A stretch of 64,000 nt of DNA, taken from assembly GCF_030864355.1 (NCBI RefSeq), contig NC_083397.1:1364001-1428000 (forward strand). Direction: 5' to 3'. Below are positions 1 through 10,944 of the stretch, piece after piece. Numbering within the stretch: position 1 is the first letter of the stretch; each line of letters starts with the position of its first letter. Below the pieces are notes generated by a model, which saw only the letters and a program-made list of their open reading frames with translations, did not search any database and was not told the DNA's origin. The stretch is from Cutaneotrichosporon cavernicola (lineage: Eukaryota > Basidiomycota > Tremellomycetes > Trichosporonales > Trichosporonaceae). The position numbers and the translations under genes were made by a program.

Positions 1-45
1 ACTCATCCATCCATCCTGGAGACGTGCATCCGCACGCCGACCAGC

Positions 46-1704
46 ATGCCTGCCCCATCATTTATGGGAATCTACCCGCCAGATTCCGTGCAGGTGAGCT
101 ATCTCTACCTCACCAGCTGACACCCAGGAGGTGCACCAGTCGCTTCCTCTAGACCCGCTAGGTCCAGGCGCGGCCGACCTCCTAGCCGGCGACGTCGAGT
201 ACCGCCTACACTACCTCCTGCAAGAGGCGAAAAAGTTCATGGTGCACGGTAAGCGCACGACGCTCATGCCCGAGGATATAGAGCACGCGATGGAGGCGCT
301 GAACATTGAGGTGCGTTGTCAGCTCCTTGGAAGACGTCTGCTGATGTCAGCCCGTGATTGTGCCGCCACGCCCGCTGCCGCAGGCGCCGTTTCTGGCAGT
401 TCCTATTCCATCAGGAACTAGTGGCGCTCAGCAGCAGCTCTACACGGTCGTTGATGATGAGATCGACTTTGCGACATACCTCAAGGAGCCGCTGCCGCCC
501 GCGCTGGCGAACAGCGCAGGTGTCAAGTGGAAGGCACACTGGCTGGCTGTCGAGGGTGTGCAGCCCGCGATTCCAGAAAACCCCGCACCCAGCTCGCGTG
601 CCGGTCGTGAGCTTGACCCACAGTACTTTAGCTGACAGCAGCCTCGCGCCTGCCCGCGCCGACAACTGGTGCCGCGTCCCTCCGTCCCTCGGCCAAGCAG
701 CACCTGACGACCGAGCTGCAGCTCTACTTCTCGCGCCTGACTGCAGCGCTTATACCAACGCTTGCACAGCTACCCAACCTCCCCGGCAACTCGGCGCCGG
801 GTGCGCCGCAGTACTCGTTCCCAGACGCCGAGAGGCACCGCCTAGCTGCACTGGCGAGCGTGCGTTCGGACGCGGCTGTAGCTGGTGTGCTCGCGTATCT
901 TGTCCGCTGGGTTGCTGAGAGCATCAATAAGACGCTTATGGGTGCAACAGGCACTATCGGGTGCCTCATCGACGTCGTCGAGGCTATACTCGACAACGAC
1001 GTGCTCTTCGTTGAGCCCTACGTGAGCTGGTCTGCATTGGAGTAAGCTGACAGCAGTTGCACCAGTTCCTGGGCCCGCTCCTTTCCATCCTCTTGACCGT
1101 GCCTCTCGGCCCACATCCCACGCCCTCTGGCATGTCGCCGAGCCCATTCGAGCTGCGCACGCGCGCCGCCGACGTCCTGGCCAAGCTCGTCAACCTCTAC
1201 GCCAACGGCTACCCTGGCCTGGTCCCACGCCTCCTCTCGACGCTCAAAAAGGCCCTTACAGCCAGTCCCTTCCCCTCTCCCCTTGGTGCGGAACATCCCC
1301 CTGCCGGGCGGTACGAGGGCGCGGTACTAGGCATCGGCGCGTGTGGCGTACACGCTGTCCGCGAGGCCGTGTGGGGAACCAACGGCGACGGGCTGGGCGC
1401 CATCAACGACCTCATTGGCCTCCTGTACCCTGGCGAGGGGCGGAAGAACAAGGCACCTCTAGTCCGCGCAACGATGAAGGCGCTGCTACTGCTTACGGTA
1501 CCCAAGCCCGAGGGAGTAACTGCTCCTGCACCCGACGCGGCGGCCGTGGCGGAGGCGTTTGGACCACACTTTGTGCGGGCGTTTGAGAAGCGGCCGTGGC
1601 AGGCACAGGAGCTCATGCGTCTCCGGAATGGCGGTGGGGCCGCTGAGGCGGAGGTTGATGCGGCGGGTGAGGAGGATGACGAGATGGAGGAGGTGCAGGC
1701 TTAG
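46..1704 (+). CDS. TAF6: TFIID subunit 6 (TAF6)
   Basis: General transcription factor subunit acting in the nucleus in TFIID; in yeasts TAF6 is also a SAGA subunit. Exons read as 46-93, 128-310, 351-606, 642-1021 and 1057-1704, giving about 504 residues. The N-terminus carries the TAF6 histone fold (GDVEYRLHYLLQEAKKFM, then TTLMPEDIEHAMEALNIE), which pairs with TAF9. Next comes the family linker with KAHWLAVEGVQPAIPENP, then the HEAT-type C-terminal domain (QLYFSRLTAAL, LAALASVRSDAAVAGVLAYL). The C-terminus is acidic. ATG 46 is the first in frame; ATG 64 fits the usual short N-terminus equally well. All four introns are 34-40 nt with gctgac-type branch sites next to the acceptor. Assignment is secure; the exact start is not. 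Confidence 0.93.
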
Positions 1705-2066
1705 GCCTGTTGTATCATATCGAGCATGTATTAGTGCGGCGCGTGGGTGCTGTATTCTGATCGTTATTGCTACACCACGACAGGCGGCTCGTTGGTGCTG
1801 CCGCATTGGCTGTCATCTGCGACGTCCCGGTCGTCTTGGTCGTCTTGGCTCTTCGACGTCCGTCCACAACCTTTGCCCAAGTCGTACTCCCCGATGATGC
1901 CATGTCCCGAGACACTCAGTACAGCCTATGCATTACCTTTTCTCATGGGTATTTGGTTCCCTCGACCCAATCCTTAATCGACCCCCCTTTTCGCCACATG
2001 ATGACGACTGATGAGCACGAGCACAGCACCAACTCTCCATCTCCATCTCTCCAACCTCTCCACATC

Positions 2067-3030
2067 ATGTCCTGGGACAACGCTCGGCGCCATGCGCGCG
2101 CCCTCGAATCCGCACTCGACACCAAACTCGCATCCTATTCCCGCCTAGCGGCAGATATAGCCGGCGGCGGCCGCTTCGGTGGCCCCTCAGACAGTTCGGC
2201 GGAAGATGGTGTCGGGGGCTATCGACTGGTCGAGGAGGAAGTCGACGAGTTGTTGGACAAGGTGAGTTGGCTGGCCTTCAATATATCCTCCCACCCTCCC
2301 ACCCTCCCAACCCCTTTCCTCCGACCAACTCTCCTCCCCCTCCCTCTCCCCTCTCCCCCTTCCCTCTCCCCCCCCGTCTCCCCCCGTCTCCCCCCCTTCC
2401 TCCCCCCCCCCCCTTCCCCCCCCCCCTCCCTTCCCTCCCCCTCCCCCCCCCCTCTCCTCAAACTCACCCCAGCTCGAACAAGCCATCGACGACCTCGCGG
2501 CACAGATGAACTCGCCAAGCCAAGCCCCCTCTGCGTCGATGCAGCATGCGGCACAGCGGCACAGGGACAACCTCGACGATTATCGGCGCGAGTTTGCGCG
2601 TGTCCGCAAGGGCATTGAGGGGGCGCTGGCGAGGAGTAATTTGCTTGGAAGTGTGAGGAAGGATATTAAGTGAGCCGAGCGAGCGAGCGAGCGCAGACAT
2701 GGGCGCGAACAGGCTAACCTCAGCGACTACAAATCCGGCCTCTCGCCGCAGACAGACGCGCTCCTCGCCGACAGAGGCCGTATCGACTCGTCCCACCGCA
2801 TGATGGACGACACGCTCAACCAGGCCTATGCTACACGTGAGGATTTCGCCCAGCAGCGCGGGATGCTTGCGTCCATTGAATCGCGGATGGGCGGCGTGGT
2901 TCAGCAGATGCCGGGGATCAACCGGCTTATTAGCATGATCTCGACACGGCGGCGTCGGGACACTTTTATCCTCGGCGGCGTTGTTGCGCTGTGCGTTTTC
3001 CTACTCCTCGCGTACCTGTTTGGGGTATGA
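2067..3030 (+). CDS. GOS1: Golgi Qb-SNARE GOS1 (GOSR1/GS28)
   Basis: SNARE for intra-Golgi and ER-Golgi vesicle fusion, anchored in Golgi membranes. Exons 2067-2261, 2473-2669 and 2724-3030 give 232 residues. The N-terminal helix (SWDNARRHARALE, then LDTKLASYSRLA) matches the GOS1 Habc region. The SNARE helix runs from DRGRIDSSHRMMDDTLNQAY to MPGINRLISMIS, and the protein ends in a single membrane anchor (DTFILGGVVALCVFLLLAYL) with three residues after it, as in the family. Intron 1 is 211 nt and almost pure pyrimidine, with very long C runs, in contrast to the roughly 35-nt introns elsewhere. Start chosen because MSWD is the conserved family start; an upstream in-frame segment is low-complexity leader. 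Confidence 0.9.
2262..2472 (+). repeat. C-rich long intron of GOS1
   Basis: Intron of 211 nt, of which about 2330-2458 is nearly pure C/T with many runs of six or more C. The other strand is correspondingly G-rich and could form G-quadruplexes. The apparent proline/serine-rich or glycine-rich reading frames here are composition artefacts. Confidence 0.85.
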
Positions 3031-3338
3031 GAGTGGCGACAAGACGAGGACGCGCGAGAGGATGAGGAGGAGGAAGGCCCTAGGAGCGAGCAGAGGAAAC
3101 CGAGCCGCGAGGAACGATAGAGTGTACAACATGTGACATGTGACGGTGCGCACAGTGCATAGCTTAAGAGTTCCAGATTCCAGACTCGACTGCTCGCTGC
3201 GCAAGGAGACTGCAATGTGAGGCCATGTCCAACCACCGCTGTTATACCGCAACCAGTGATCACTACGAGCAGCAGTACCAGCAAAACCCCCACGACCACT
3301 ACATCGTGTAGGTACCTAGATGCTACAACAGCTACAGA

Positions 3339-4778
3339 CTAGTAGTCGTCACCGCGCGACACGACCTCCTTGCACGTGGGCCGGAGGAGGATGGTGTGCT
3401 CAAACTGTGCCGTCTGCGCACCAGGCGCGTGGTCAACGAGAGGGGGGTAGTCGGAGAGGATCCCCTCGCGAACGAGCGTGTTGAGGCCGAGGAGGTAATT
3501 CTTCTCGCCAACGTGCTCGAGGTATCGGCGGCAGAAGGGTAGAGTGCCAAAGTTGGCCTTGATGCTCTTGAGCAAGTTCTTGGCCGACTGGTGGCGCAGC
3601 GTGTAGTTTGCCGGCTGCTGCGGCGTGAGAGCATAGTGCGAGCACGTGCCGTCCTCGTCGACACGGCCGTTGCCTGTGCTCCCGAAAGTCTCAATGGCAA
3701 AGTACTCGCCCTCTTCCATGCGAGTCGTGTCCTTTGCCGCACCAAACTGCTTGACAATCGGCACACTCTTGCCAGGAATTCCGTCGTGTCCGCCGTGGAT
3801 GGTGTAGGGAACAATACTGTGTCCGTTCAGGTTACGGATACTCTTGACGGGGTAGACCTTTCCGTTGACCTCGACCTCGTAGCTCTCCATTACTTCCTGG
3901 ATCTGCTCGCCAATATCGCACAGCCGGACATCAATGCCCGCCGCGGCGATACCCGTGTTCGTAGCGTCCTTGACTGCCTCGAGGAGCTTGTTCCACGTCG
4001 GCTCCCATGTGAGCGTGAATGCCGAATCGACAATCCGCCCCTTGACGTGAACACCAAAGTCGACTTTGAGCACGTCGCTCTTCTGCAAAACCTTGGTGTC
4101 TCCGGGGTTGGGCGAGTAGTGCGCGGCCACCTCGTTGGTGCTGAGGCCCGTTGGGAAACCGATGCCCGCCTCGAACCCGTTCTCCTCGACGAGCGAGCGC
4201 GTGCCGTTCTCAATCATGTCGGCAATCTCAATCATCGTCATGCCAGGCTTAATGTTACGCGCAGCATACTGCCGTACCTGGCGATGCACCTCTGCAGCCT
4301 TGCGGATGTTCTGGTACGTGTCCGTCGGGTCGCCCTGCAACAGGCGTTCCTTCTCGCGCATCTCCTCGGACGTGATGCGACAAGTCGTGCTTCTGTCAGC
4401 TCTGCAGGGAGGGCAAGCTCACTCGTCCTTGTACTCGACCTCCTCGCCGACGGGGTACACGCCGTTGCGGAAGATTTTGCTCAGCCCCACGCGAGGGGGC
4501 TCGGACTGGACCATAGCGGCAGCCTTCTTCTTCTTGGCTTGGGTTAGACTCGTCACAAGAGGGGTAGCTCACGCTTTTTCTTCTTCTTCTTCTTCTTCTG
4601 GGCGTCTGATGTCAGTTCAGCACTGGGTATGACAAGCAGACGTACCTCCCCCCGCAGGCCCCTCTTCGTCGTCATCTTCGCCCTCGTCGCCCTCGTCCTC
4701 GACCTCGTCGGGCTTCTTGTCCTCCTCCTTGTCCTCGATCCTGAGGTCGTCGACCTTGGGAAGGGCGACTGGCGCCAT
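3339..4778 (-). CDS. MAP2: Methionine aminopeptidase 2
   Basis: Cytosolic metalloprotease that removes the initiator methionine during translation. Exons, in reading order, are 4646-4778, 4573-4605, 4423-4537 and 3339-4392; about 444 residues. The N-terminus has the acidic then lysine-rich tract typical of eukaryotic MetAP2, and exon 2 (33 nt) encodes mainly lysines. The catalytic domain shows the dinuclear metal ligands in order: [19 protein letters not shown] (two Asp), [12 protein letters not shown] (His), [11 protein letters not shown] (Glu) and QFEHTILL (Glu). The C-terminus ends in GDDY as in the family. The methionine at 4361 is internal; the true start at 4778 follows from splicing to TTCRITSEE, a conserved stretch. 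A very long open frame on the opposite strand is a shadow of this gene. Confidence 0.94.
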
Positions 4779-5148
4779 GGTTACACTCTGGGCGTGAGCT
4801 GGGCACTAAACAGGCTACCATTTGTCCTCCCGTGGATTGTTCTCTAACAGATCTTGGATGACGGGGTCACGAGATGATAGCACGTACATTGATACACTTG
4901 TGTCAAATGAATAGGGATGCCGTAGCGCCAATCTGGCTATGGTTACTGATGCTAGGAGTGGATGAGTGGATGAGTGAATGAGTTGGAATGAGATGGAGAG
5001 ATGGAGTGGAGTATGCATGTCCAAAGTGCCCCAAGTGCTCTGCTGACCTGTGGCTTTGCCTCCATTCCTACTGTCATCCGAAAAGTTGCCACCACTCAAA
5101 TTCCGTCATCACCTCCACTCCACTCCAATCCGCTCGACTCCACAGACC
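4779..5148. other. Divergent intergenic region MAP2 / GON7-like
   Basis: 370 bp between two divergent starts. It contains short repeats such as gatggatgag-like runs and no convincing ORF. No specific regulatory motif recognised. Confidence 0.6.
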
Positions 5149-5595
5149 ATGTCAATCACCTTGGCCTACACCCTCGACCCGCCAGCGGGCATTACCGCCC
5201 CCGCCCCACCCAAGGACGAGCACAGTTTCGCCATTTCTCCTGGTGCCGGCCGATCCAATACGGAAGCCTATTACGCTGCCGCGTCAACCGCTCTCAAGTC
5301 GGCGCAAGTGCAGGCCAACGAGGTCTTCACGGCGTGGAAGGACGCCGTGGGGGATGCCGAGAAGCATAAAGAGAACGTCGGCAATGTCGGCAAGGGACAG
5401 GGCAAGGCTGCGCGTATGATGGCTGCGAATAAAGCGGCTGAGGCGGCTTTCGATGCGCAGGACGACGATGACGATGATGAGGATGGCGTCGACCTCGCTG
5501 AGGCGGGGGCTTGTGAGTGCCTTTGCATTGGAATGGAGCTGCTACATTCCACTGCTGTAGTAGGGCGCCAGCCCGCGGGCTGGTTGTACTCTTGA
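5149..5595 (+). CDS. Probable KEOPS/EKC subunit GON7-like protein
   Basis: Small acidic protein of 132 residues if the 48-nt intron 5513-5560 is removed (exons 5149-5512 and 5561-5595), or 148 if retained; both share the stop. The sequence has a central helix (YYAAASTALKSAQVQANEVF, then TAWKDAVG) and a run of aspartates near the C-terminus. That layout, an N-terminal strand-like segment, one amphipathic helix containing Q-x-x-x-N-x-F-x-T/A-W, then an acidic tail, resembles fungal Gon7, the accessory KEOPS subunit needed for tRNA t6A synthesis. The match is by pattern only; sequence conservation in this family is low. If the call is wrong this is a small acidic protein of unknown role. A perfect 16-bp palindrome lies at 5568-5583 just before the stop. 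Confidence 0.5.
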   Translation: MSITLAYTLDPPAGITAPAPPKDEHSFAISPGAGRSNTEAYYAAASTALKSAQVQANEVFTAWKDAVGDAEKHKENVGNVGKGQGKAARMMAANKAAEAAFDAQDDDDDDEDGVDLAEAGACECLCIGMELLHSTAVVGRQPAGWLYS

Positions 5596-6757
5596 GCTCT
5601 GAGGGCACGCTGGCTGCTGAGCCTGGACGTGAAGACAGTCCACGGCGCAACGCCCAAGTACTTGAAAGTGCTTGAACGGCCGTTGCTAGATTCGACTGGT
5701 TGAATCGCAGCGGCTGGATTCACGTGATCGAGATGCGGCCGCTACGTTCAACTATTGTTGTTGAAACCAAGCTGACGCCAGAAATATACATGGCCCGATA
5801 GATACGGAGATTACAGATTACAGCCCCGTGGTGAGGGCGGCTCTGCTTTTGTTGGCGAGAGTAGACCGATCGGCGACTTTGCGTGTGCTTATTTGGCAGG
5901 TGGATGTGGATGGCACACGCTGGAGTGGAGGTGGTCGATGAAAGCGAATACCGAGATAGAGATGTTTTACGGCTGCCGTTTTCTTCAACGACATGGCTGT
6001 CGGACGAGCACATGTAGGTTGGTTATACATTATACATTGCATAAGGCACATTGTATTATTGGGATTGGATGTTAATGGGTCTTGTAGAAATTGTTTCGGA
6101 CGTGGTCGGCCCCATGGCGCCACAATACAACTCCAGATGCCGTATGGAGGCCCGTCGCGTCGGTCGTTGAGCCGGGTTCAGCCTGGTCGTGAATCCTTTT
6201 CCCGAAGCACCTTCTACACTGTACGTGGCTTCAACTCAGGAGTCTTTACAGTCGCGTGGGATATTGGCGGCTTTGGCGGAGTAGACCGATTGGCGTTTAT
6301 TAGCGGCCGTGTACCATCTCCGCGGGCGGTTTTGATCCGAGAATCATTAACCATCTATAAACATTCTACATCGCAATCCTCGCCAACTTCGCCTAGACTC
6401 AACGCCCCCCCATGCCTGATCAAGCTGATTGCCCTCGTTATACCCTCACTTGCACCGCCAGCAGCCACGCCATCATACCGAGTGCTTACCCCAGAGCCTA
6501 TGGGATCTTTTGGGATGAATAGTCTGGACCAGCTGGGTATTGTAGATGGATGTTCTATGCTCTCGGTTAACGCGCCAATCGGTGGATCTAGATGGGTGAC
6601 GGCATGAAATCATCCCCACTTCCTTCCCCTCAGTACACCCGACAATACCCCTTCCCCCCCTTCCCCCCCTTCCCCCCACCCCCCGCAATATCTATATAGC
6701 CCACTTGATCATCCTCACTCCTCCAGCTCTTTCCCCCATCCTCTCCAAAACAACAAA
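5596..6757. other. Long intergenic region upstream of GCDH
   Basis: 1.16 kb with no convincing coding sequence on either strand; open frames here lack recognisable domains. It contains two copies of gtagaccgat[c/t]ggcg (near 5872 and 6283), a CACGTG at 5721-5726, and a C-run tract at about 6651-6686 shortly before the GCDH start. A noncoding RNA gene cannot be excluded by eye. Confidence 0.5.
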
Positions 6758-8240
6758 ATGTCTGCCCTCGCCGCCCTCCGCCCCCTCGCTCGCGCCTCGG
6801 TCGCCCGCACCACCGCGGTCCGCACCATGGCCTCGTCCTCCAGTGAGTATTACAGCGCGCTACTCGCCCACCCAACCTAGCTTGACCACTGACAACCCAG
6901 AGTTCCCCGTCTACAACTGGGAGGACCCCCTCAACATGAACTCGCTCCTTACCGACGAGGAGCTCGCTGTCCAGTGAGTATCCAGCATCAGAGTTCACCC
7001 AACCCCAACCCCCAAAGCGTAGGGTTCGGTGCACTCGGGAATTGGAAGGGCCTACCCGGATATCGCTAACTCTACAGGGAGACTGCCCGCAACTACGCCC
7101 AGGCCGAGCTCCTGCCCCGCGTCACCGAGGGCTACCGCAACGTGAGTGACTACCCAAACTATCAAACTATCAAACTGACCCCCGCAGGAGACCTTTGACA
7201 AGGACATCATGACCGGCATGGGTGAGCTCGGTCTCCTCGGCCCCACCATTGAGGGCTACGGGTGCGCCGGTGTCTCGAACGTTGCCTACGGCCTCATCGC
7301 TCGCGAGGTCGAGCGCATCGACTCTGGCTACCGTTCCATGATGTCGGTCCAGTCGTCGCTCGTCATGCACCCCATCCACGAGTTCGGCTCCGAGGCCCAG
7401 AAGGACAAGTACCTCCCCAAGCTCGCCAAGGGCGAGTGGATCGGTGCCTTTGGCCTCACCGAGCCCAACCACGGCTCGGACCCCGCCGGCATGGAGACCA
7501 CTGCCACCAAGACCAAGGACGGATGGGTCCTCAACGGCTCCAAGACCTGGATCTCGAACGCTCCCGCCGCCGACGTCTTTGTCATCTGGGCCCGTGAGGT
7601 CATTGACGGCCAGAAGGGCAAGATCCGTGGCTTTGTCGCCGAGAAGGGTATGGAGGGTCTCTCGGCCCCCAAGATTGGCCACAAGCTCGCTCTCCGTGCC
7701 TCGGTCACCGGCTCCATCTTCATGGACAACGTCCAGCTCGGCGAGGACGCTCTCCTCCCCAAGTCGGGCGGTCTCGGCTCCCCCTTCTCCTGCCTCAACT
7801 CTGCTCGTTACGGCATCTCGTGGGGTGTCATTGGCGCTCTTGAGGACTCGATTGCCCGTGCTCGCGACTACGCTCTTGAGCGCAAGCAGTTTGGCCGTCC
7901 CCTCGCCTCGTTCCAGCTCGTCCAGAAGAAGCTCGTTGACGCCCACGCTACCGCTACCCTCGGTCTCCTTGGCTCGCTCCAGCTCGGCCGCCTCAAGGAC
8001 CAGGCTGGCGAGTGGTCCCCCGACATGATCTCGCTCATGAAGCGCAACAACTGCGGTAACGCTCTCCAGCAGGTTCGCGTTCTCCTCGACATCTTTGGCG
8101 GCAACGCTTGCTCGGACGAGTACCACGTCGGCCGCCACGAGGCCAACCTCCAGGTCTGCAACACCTACGAGGGAACCTACGACATCCACGGCCTCATCCT
8201 CGGCAAGGCCATCACTGGCATCCCTGCTTTTGCCAACTAG
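6758..8240 (+). CDS. GCDH: Glutaryl-CoA dehydrogenase, mitochondrial
   Basis: Acyl-CoA dehydrogenase family flavoenzyme that converts glutaryl-CoA to crotonyl-CoA in lysine and tryptophan breakdown. Exons 6758-6842, 6901-6973, 7078-7141 and 7188-8240 give 424 residues. The start region ([20 protein letters not shown]) is a typical basic mitochondrial presequence. GCDH-specific stretches follow: [56 protein letters not shown], and [37 protein letters not shown] carries the catalytic Glu, as in the human enzyme. The codon bias is strong, suggesting high expression; this produces a 370-codon antisense open frame that is not a gene. The other acyl-CoA dehydrogenase classes fit less well. Confidence 0.96.
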
Positions 8241-8888
8241 ACTAGACTGTGTGGTTTTGTGTCTCTCATCTCTACATCTCATTAGTCGTGTCTAGCTCTT
8301 GGGCTGTGGGTCATGTATAAGTATTGCTAGAATGTGTGGTGCGGGCTTGCCTGTGTGTCGAATTCAGATGGAGCCTACGTGGTCGTTGGCCGCGATCGCC
8401 TTGTTGTGTAATTCGACATCAAACAGGCTGCAGGTAGGGTAGAGATGCTTGCATTCGACACACGAGATCCTCTTTGGACGCTATCTTTGCGCGTTCTCTC
8501 TCAGTTAGCTTCTTGAGCAGTAGGATGCCAGGTCAGCTAGTTGAGCACAGGTCGGCAAGGCGGCGCGGTCTGCTGGAGATCTTGTCCACGCATCTCCAGC
8601 TGGATCCTTTCTTTCCCCGTGCACCATCTAGACGCCGTGTAGTCACTACATTCATTCAACCTCTACCCCTAGGCTCGCTACATCAGAGTCGCCACAGGAC
8701 TGTTTGGTACAGATGCAACTAACGCCTGGCTTTCTGCTAGCGACTCTCATCGATACGCATCAGCTGTTTCCAGCTCTACTCTCCCACGGTACAACACGGC
8801 CGGATTCCAGGCACGCACGCGCCTCGATCTCGGCTGTTGCCGCGTACACCGAAATCTCCAGACCACCCGTTCATCAACACATCTCGCC
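8241..8888. other. Intergenic region GCDH / SHE9
   Basis: About 650 bp holding the GCDH 3' region and the SHE9 promoter. No ORF with recognisable content and no tRNA-like fold was seen. Confidence 0.55.
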
Positions 8889-10653
8889 ATGGCTCTCCTC
8901 CGTCCCAGGCTCAGTCTGAGTCTGGCGAGCTGTCCTGCCGTGGGATCGTCCTCGCGTACGCTGGGTCGAGGTATCCGCACAGGCTCACCGCCTCGACGTC
9001 CATCCGATCCAGAGGACGAAGAAGGGCCAGTCATTGAGCTCGGCAGTCCTCCCCCTCCGCCCCCGCCTCCGTCAGAAACACCCCGCGCATACTCTTACAC
9101 CAATGGGTATTCTGGACGGTCCGAGAAGGGCCACGATGCGCCTAAATACGACGCGCCTCACAATGCGCCTAAATACGACGCGCCTCACAATGCGCCCAGA
9201 TACGACGCGCCTCGCTACGACACCCCCGCCTACCCCCCTCACAACCCCGCCTATCCTCCTCACAGTGCCAGCTACGAGCCTCCCAAGGTCGAGCGCGATC
9301 CTCCCCAGCTCGAGCGGGACAGCGAAGTCACTGCCCCCTCGGACGTGCGCGTCAAAGTCGAAGGCGCGCCCCGGACCGAGGACAAGCCCACCGAGGCGCC
9401 GATCCTCCTCTCTGCCGATGCGCCGCCACTGAACGTCCCGCGTATCGCCGCTCCACCACCCGACTCGCCTCCCGAACCTCCACAATTCTCCGACTCCACG
9501 TCGTCCGCCTCCGAAGCAACGCCCGCCAAGGAGGAATGGGAGCGCAAGTACGAGGAGCTACAGGCGGCGTACGCCAAGAAGATGGATGAACTGCGTGCGG
9601 TAATGGACGAGAGGAGGAAGAAACTCGCCATAAAGACGGGAGAAACGCTCGCTCTGGTCAGCCAAAAGGTCAACGAGGTGACGGGGTACCGCGAGGTCGA
9701 GCGACTCAAGCAGAGCGTCAAGGATCGGGGTGAGTGTCATCTCTCCACAGTGTGCCGAGCTGACGACAGAACAACAGATCAAGGAGGGGCGGACAACCGT
9801 TCGGGAAGCCAAAAAAGCGTACGAGGACGCAGTCGCGACTCTCTCAAGCACGCAGCAGAGCGTCAACGCCCTTCTTGAGAGAAAGCATTCCTGGAGCGAC
9901 CAGGACGTCGCGACGTTTACGAAACTCGTTCGCTCGGACCATGCCAGTCGCGCCGCGGTCGCGAGCACCAACGACGCGCTGAAGAATGCCGAGCTGGATG
10001 TCGACAAGGCCTTCACTGGCCTCATGCAGTCAATCCTCGAGCGATACCACGAGGAGCAGGTCTGGAGTGACAAGATCCGTTCAGTGAGCACTTGGGCACA
10101 AGTCGCCGCCCTCGTGGCCAACTTGATCGTGTTTATGAGTGCGATCGCTTTCATCGAGCCATGGAAGCGCCGCCGCCTCGTCCAAGGACTCGAGGAGCGT
10201 GTCAGCGGCATGATGGGCCGCGTCGAAGGCGAGATCCAAGGGCTGGCGGACAAGGTCGGCGAGTTGGATACCAAGATCGCAGCGGCGGCCGTCGTGGCGG
10301 CGACCACAATGCCTGCGGGGGTGGCGGATGTGATTGGCGGAGAGGTGGTTGGCGAGGGCGAGGCTGCGCTGGTCGGCGATTCGGAGGCGCAGGCCCAAGC
10401 CGTCGCCGCCTTGGTGAACAGCCTTCTCGCCGACGCTCTCTCTTCTGAAGAAGCAGTCGAGTCGCCATTGCAAGTCATCTCTGATGGTGACTCGTACTCG
10501 GCCCGAGCGATTCAGTGGACCACAGCGCAGTTGGGCCACATTGCCGCTCCGAGCCCCGAACGCGACTTAGCGGCAGCGGGTTTGTTGGGTGCGGCAGCGG
10601 GCGCCACTGTTATTGGGTTGTGCTCGCTCATTGCGGGACTGCTTAGATCATAA
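8889..10653 (+). CDS. SHE9: She9/Mdm33-like mitochondrial inner membrane protein
   Basis: Inner-membrane protein that shapes mitochondria in fungi. Exons 8889-9729 and 9770-10653 give 574 residues. The N-terminus is a basic presequence (LLRPRLSLSLASCPAVGSSS). A long proline-rich, disordered region follows, including a tandem repeat of about nine residues (APKYDAPHN) at DNA positions 9136-9216. The C-terminal half is the She9 domain: coiled coil (EERKYEELQAAYAKK region), LLERKHSWSDQDVATFTKL, LVRSDHASR, ILERYHEEQVWSDKIRS, then a first membrane segment (AQVAALVANLIVFMSAIAFI) followed by EPWKRRRLVQGLEE. A second hydrophobic segment ends the protein (AAGLLGAAAGATVIGLCSLI). Domain identity is strong; the extended proline-rich insert is lineage-specific as far as I can tell. 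Confidence 0.9.
9136..9216 (+). repeat. 27-bp coding tandem repeat in SHE9
   Basis: Three near-identical 27-bp units (gatgcgcctaaatacgacgc-type) encode repeats of D/N-APKYDAPHN. The third copy has drifted. Being a multiple of three, copy-number change keeps the frame. Confidence 0.9.
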
Positions 10654-10783
10654 CCACTTAGAATCATGCACAGCATAGCATAGGCTTTAACGAGCAGTAC
10701 GGTATGTGCATAAACCAACGCGCCGCTGGAAGAGAACGGAGAAGTGCTGGATTATTCCCGGTGTCGGTGTCGCCAAACCCGAT

Positions 10784-10789
10784 CACGTG
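10784..10789. promoter_or_regulatory. CACGTG E-box upstream of gluconokinase
   Basis: Perfect palindromic CACGTG about 155 bp before the gluconokinase ATG. Such sites bind bHLH factors (for example Cbf1 type) in fungi. Further intergenic copies are at 5721, 17135, 21724, 40952, 45244 and 53840. Function is inferred only. Confidence 0.35.
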
Positions 10790-10944
10790 GGTTTTCCGGT
10801 GAGGTGAGCAGTGTGGTGCGGGAGTCGGAGCCCGGTCCGGTCCCCCGCCGGCAACTGAAGGCATTCTCTCCCCCCCCTTCTCCATCAACATAACATCTCT
10901 TTGCTCCATCTCTCATTCTTTTTAGCATTACACTCTCACTCAAG

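Noticed and set aside
2187..2570. Glycine/glutamate-rich ORFs antisense to GOS1 intron 1
   Set aside because: Composition artefact of the C-run intron.
3591..4547. 318-codon ORF opposite methionine aminopeptidase 2
   Set aside because: Antisense shadow; crosses MetAP2 introns and exons alike and has no recognisable domain.
5993..6607. 204-codon ORF in the region upstream of GCDH
   Set aside because: Non-biased codon use, no domain, crosses a probable promoter; no spliced continuation found.
7170..8282. 370-codon antisense ORF opposite GCDH
   Set aside because: Shadow of a strongly codon-biased gene; sense strand encodes an unambiguous enzyme.
10081..10539. ORFs antisense to SHE9
   Set aside because: Arginine-rich shadow frames without family resemblance.
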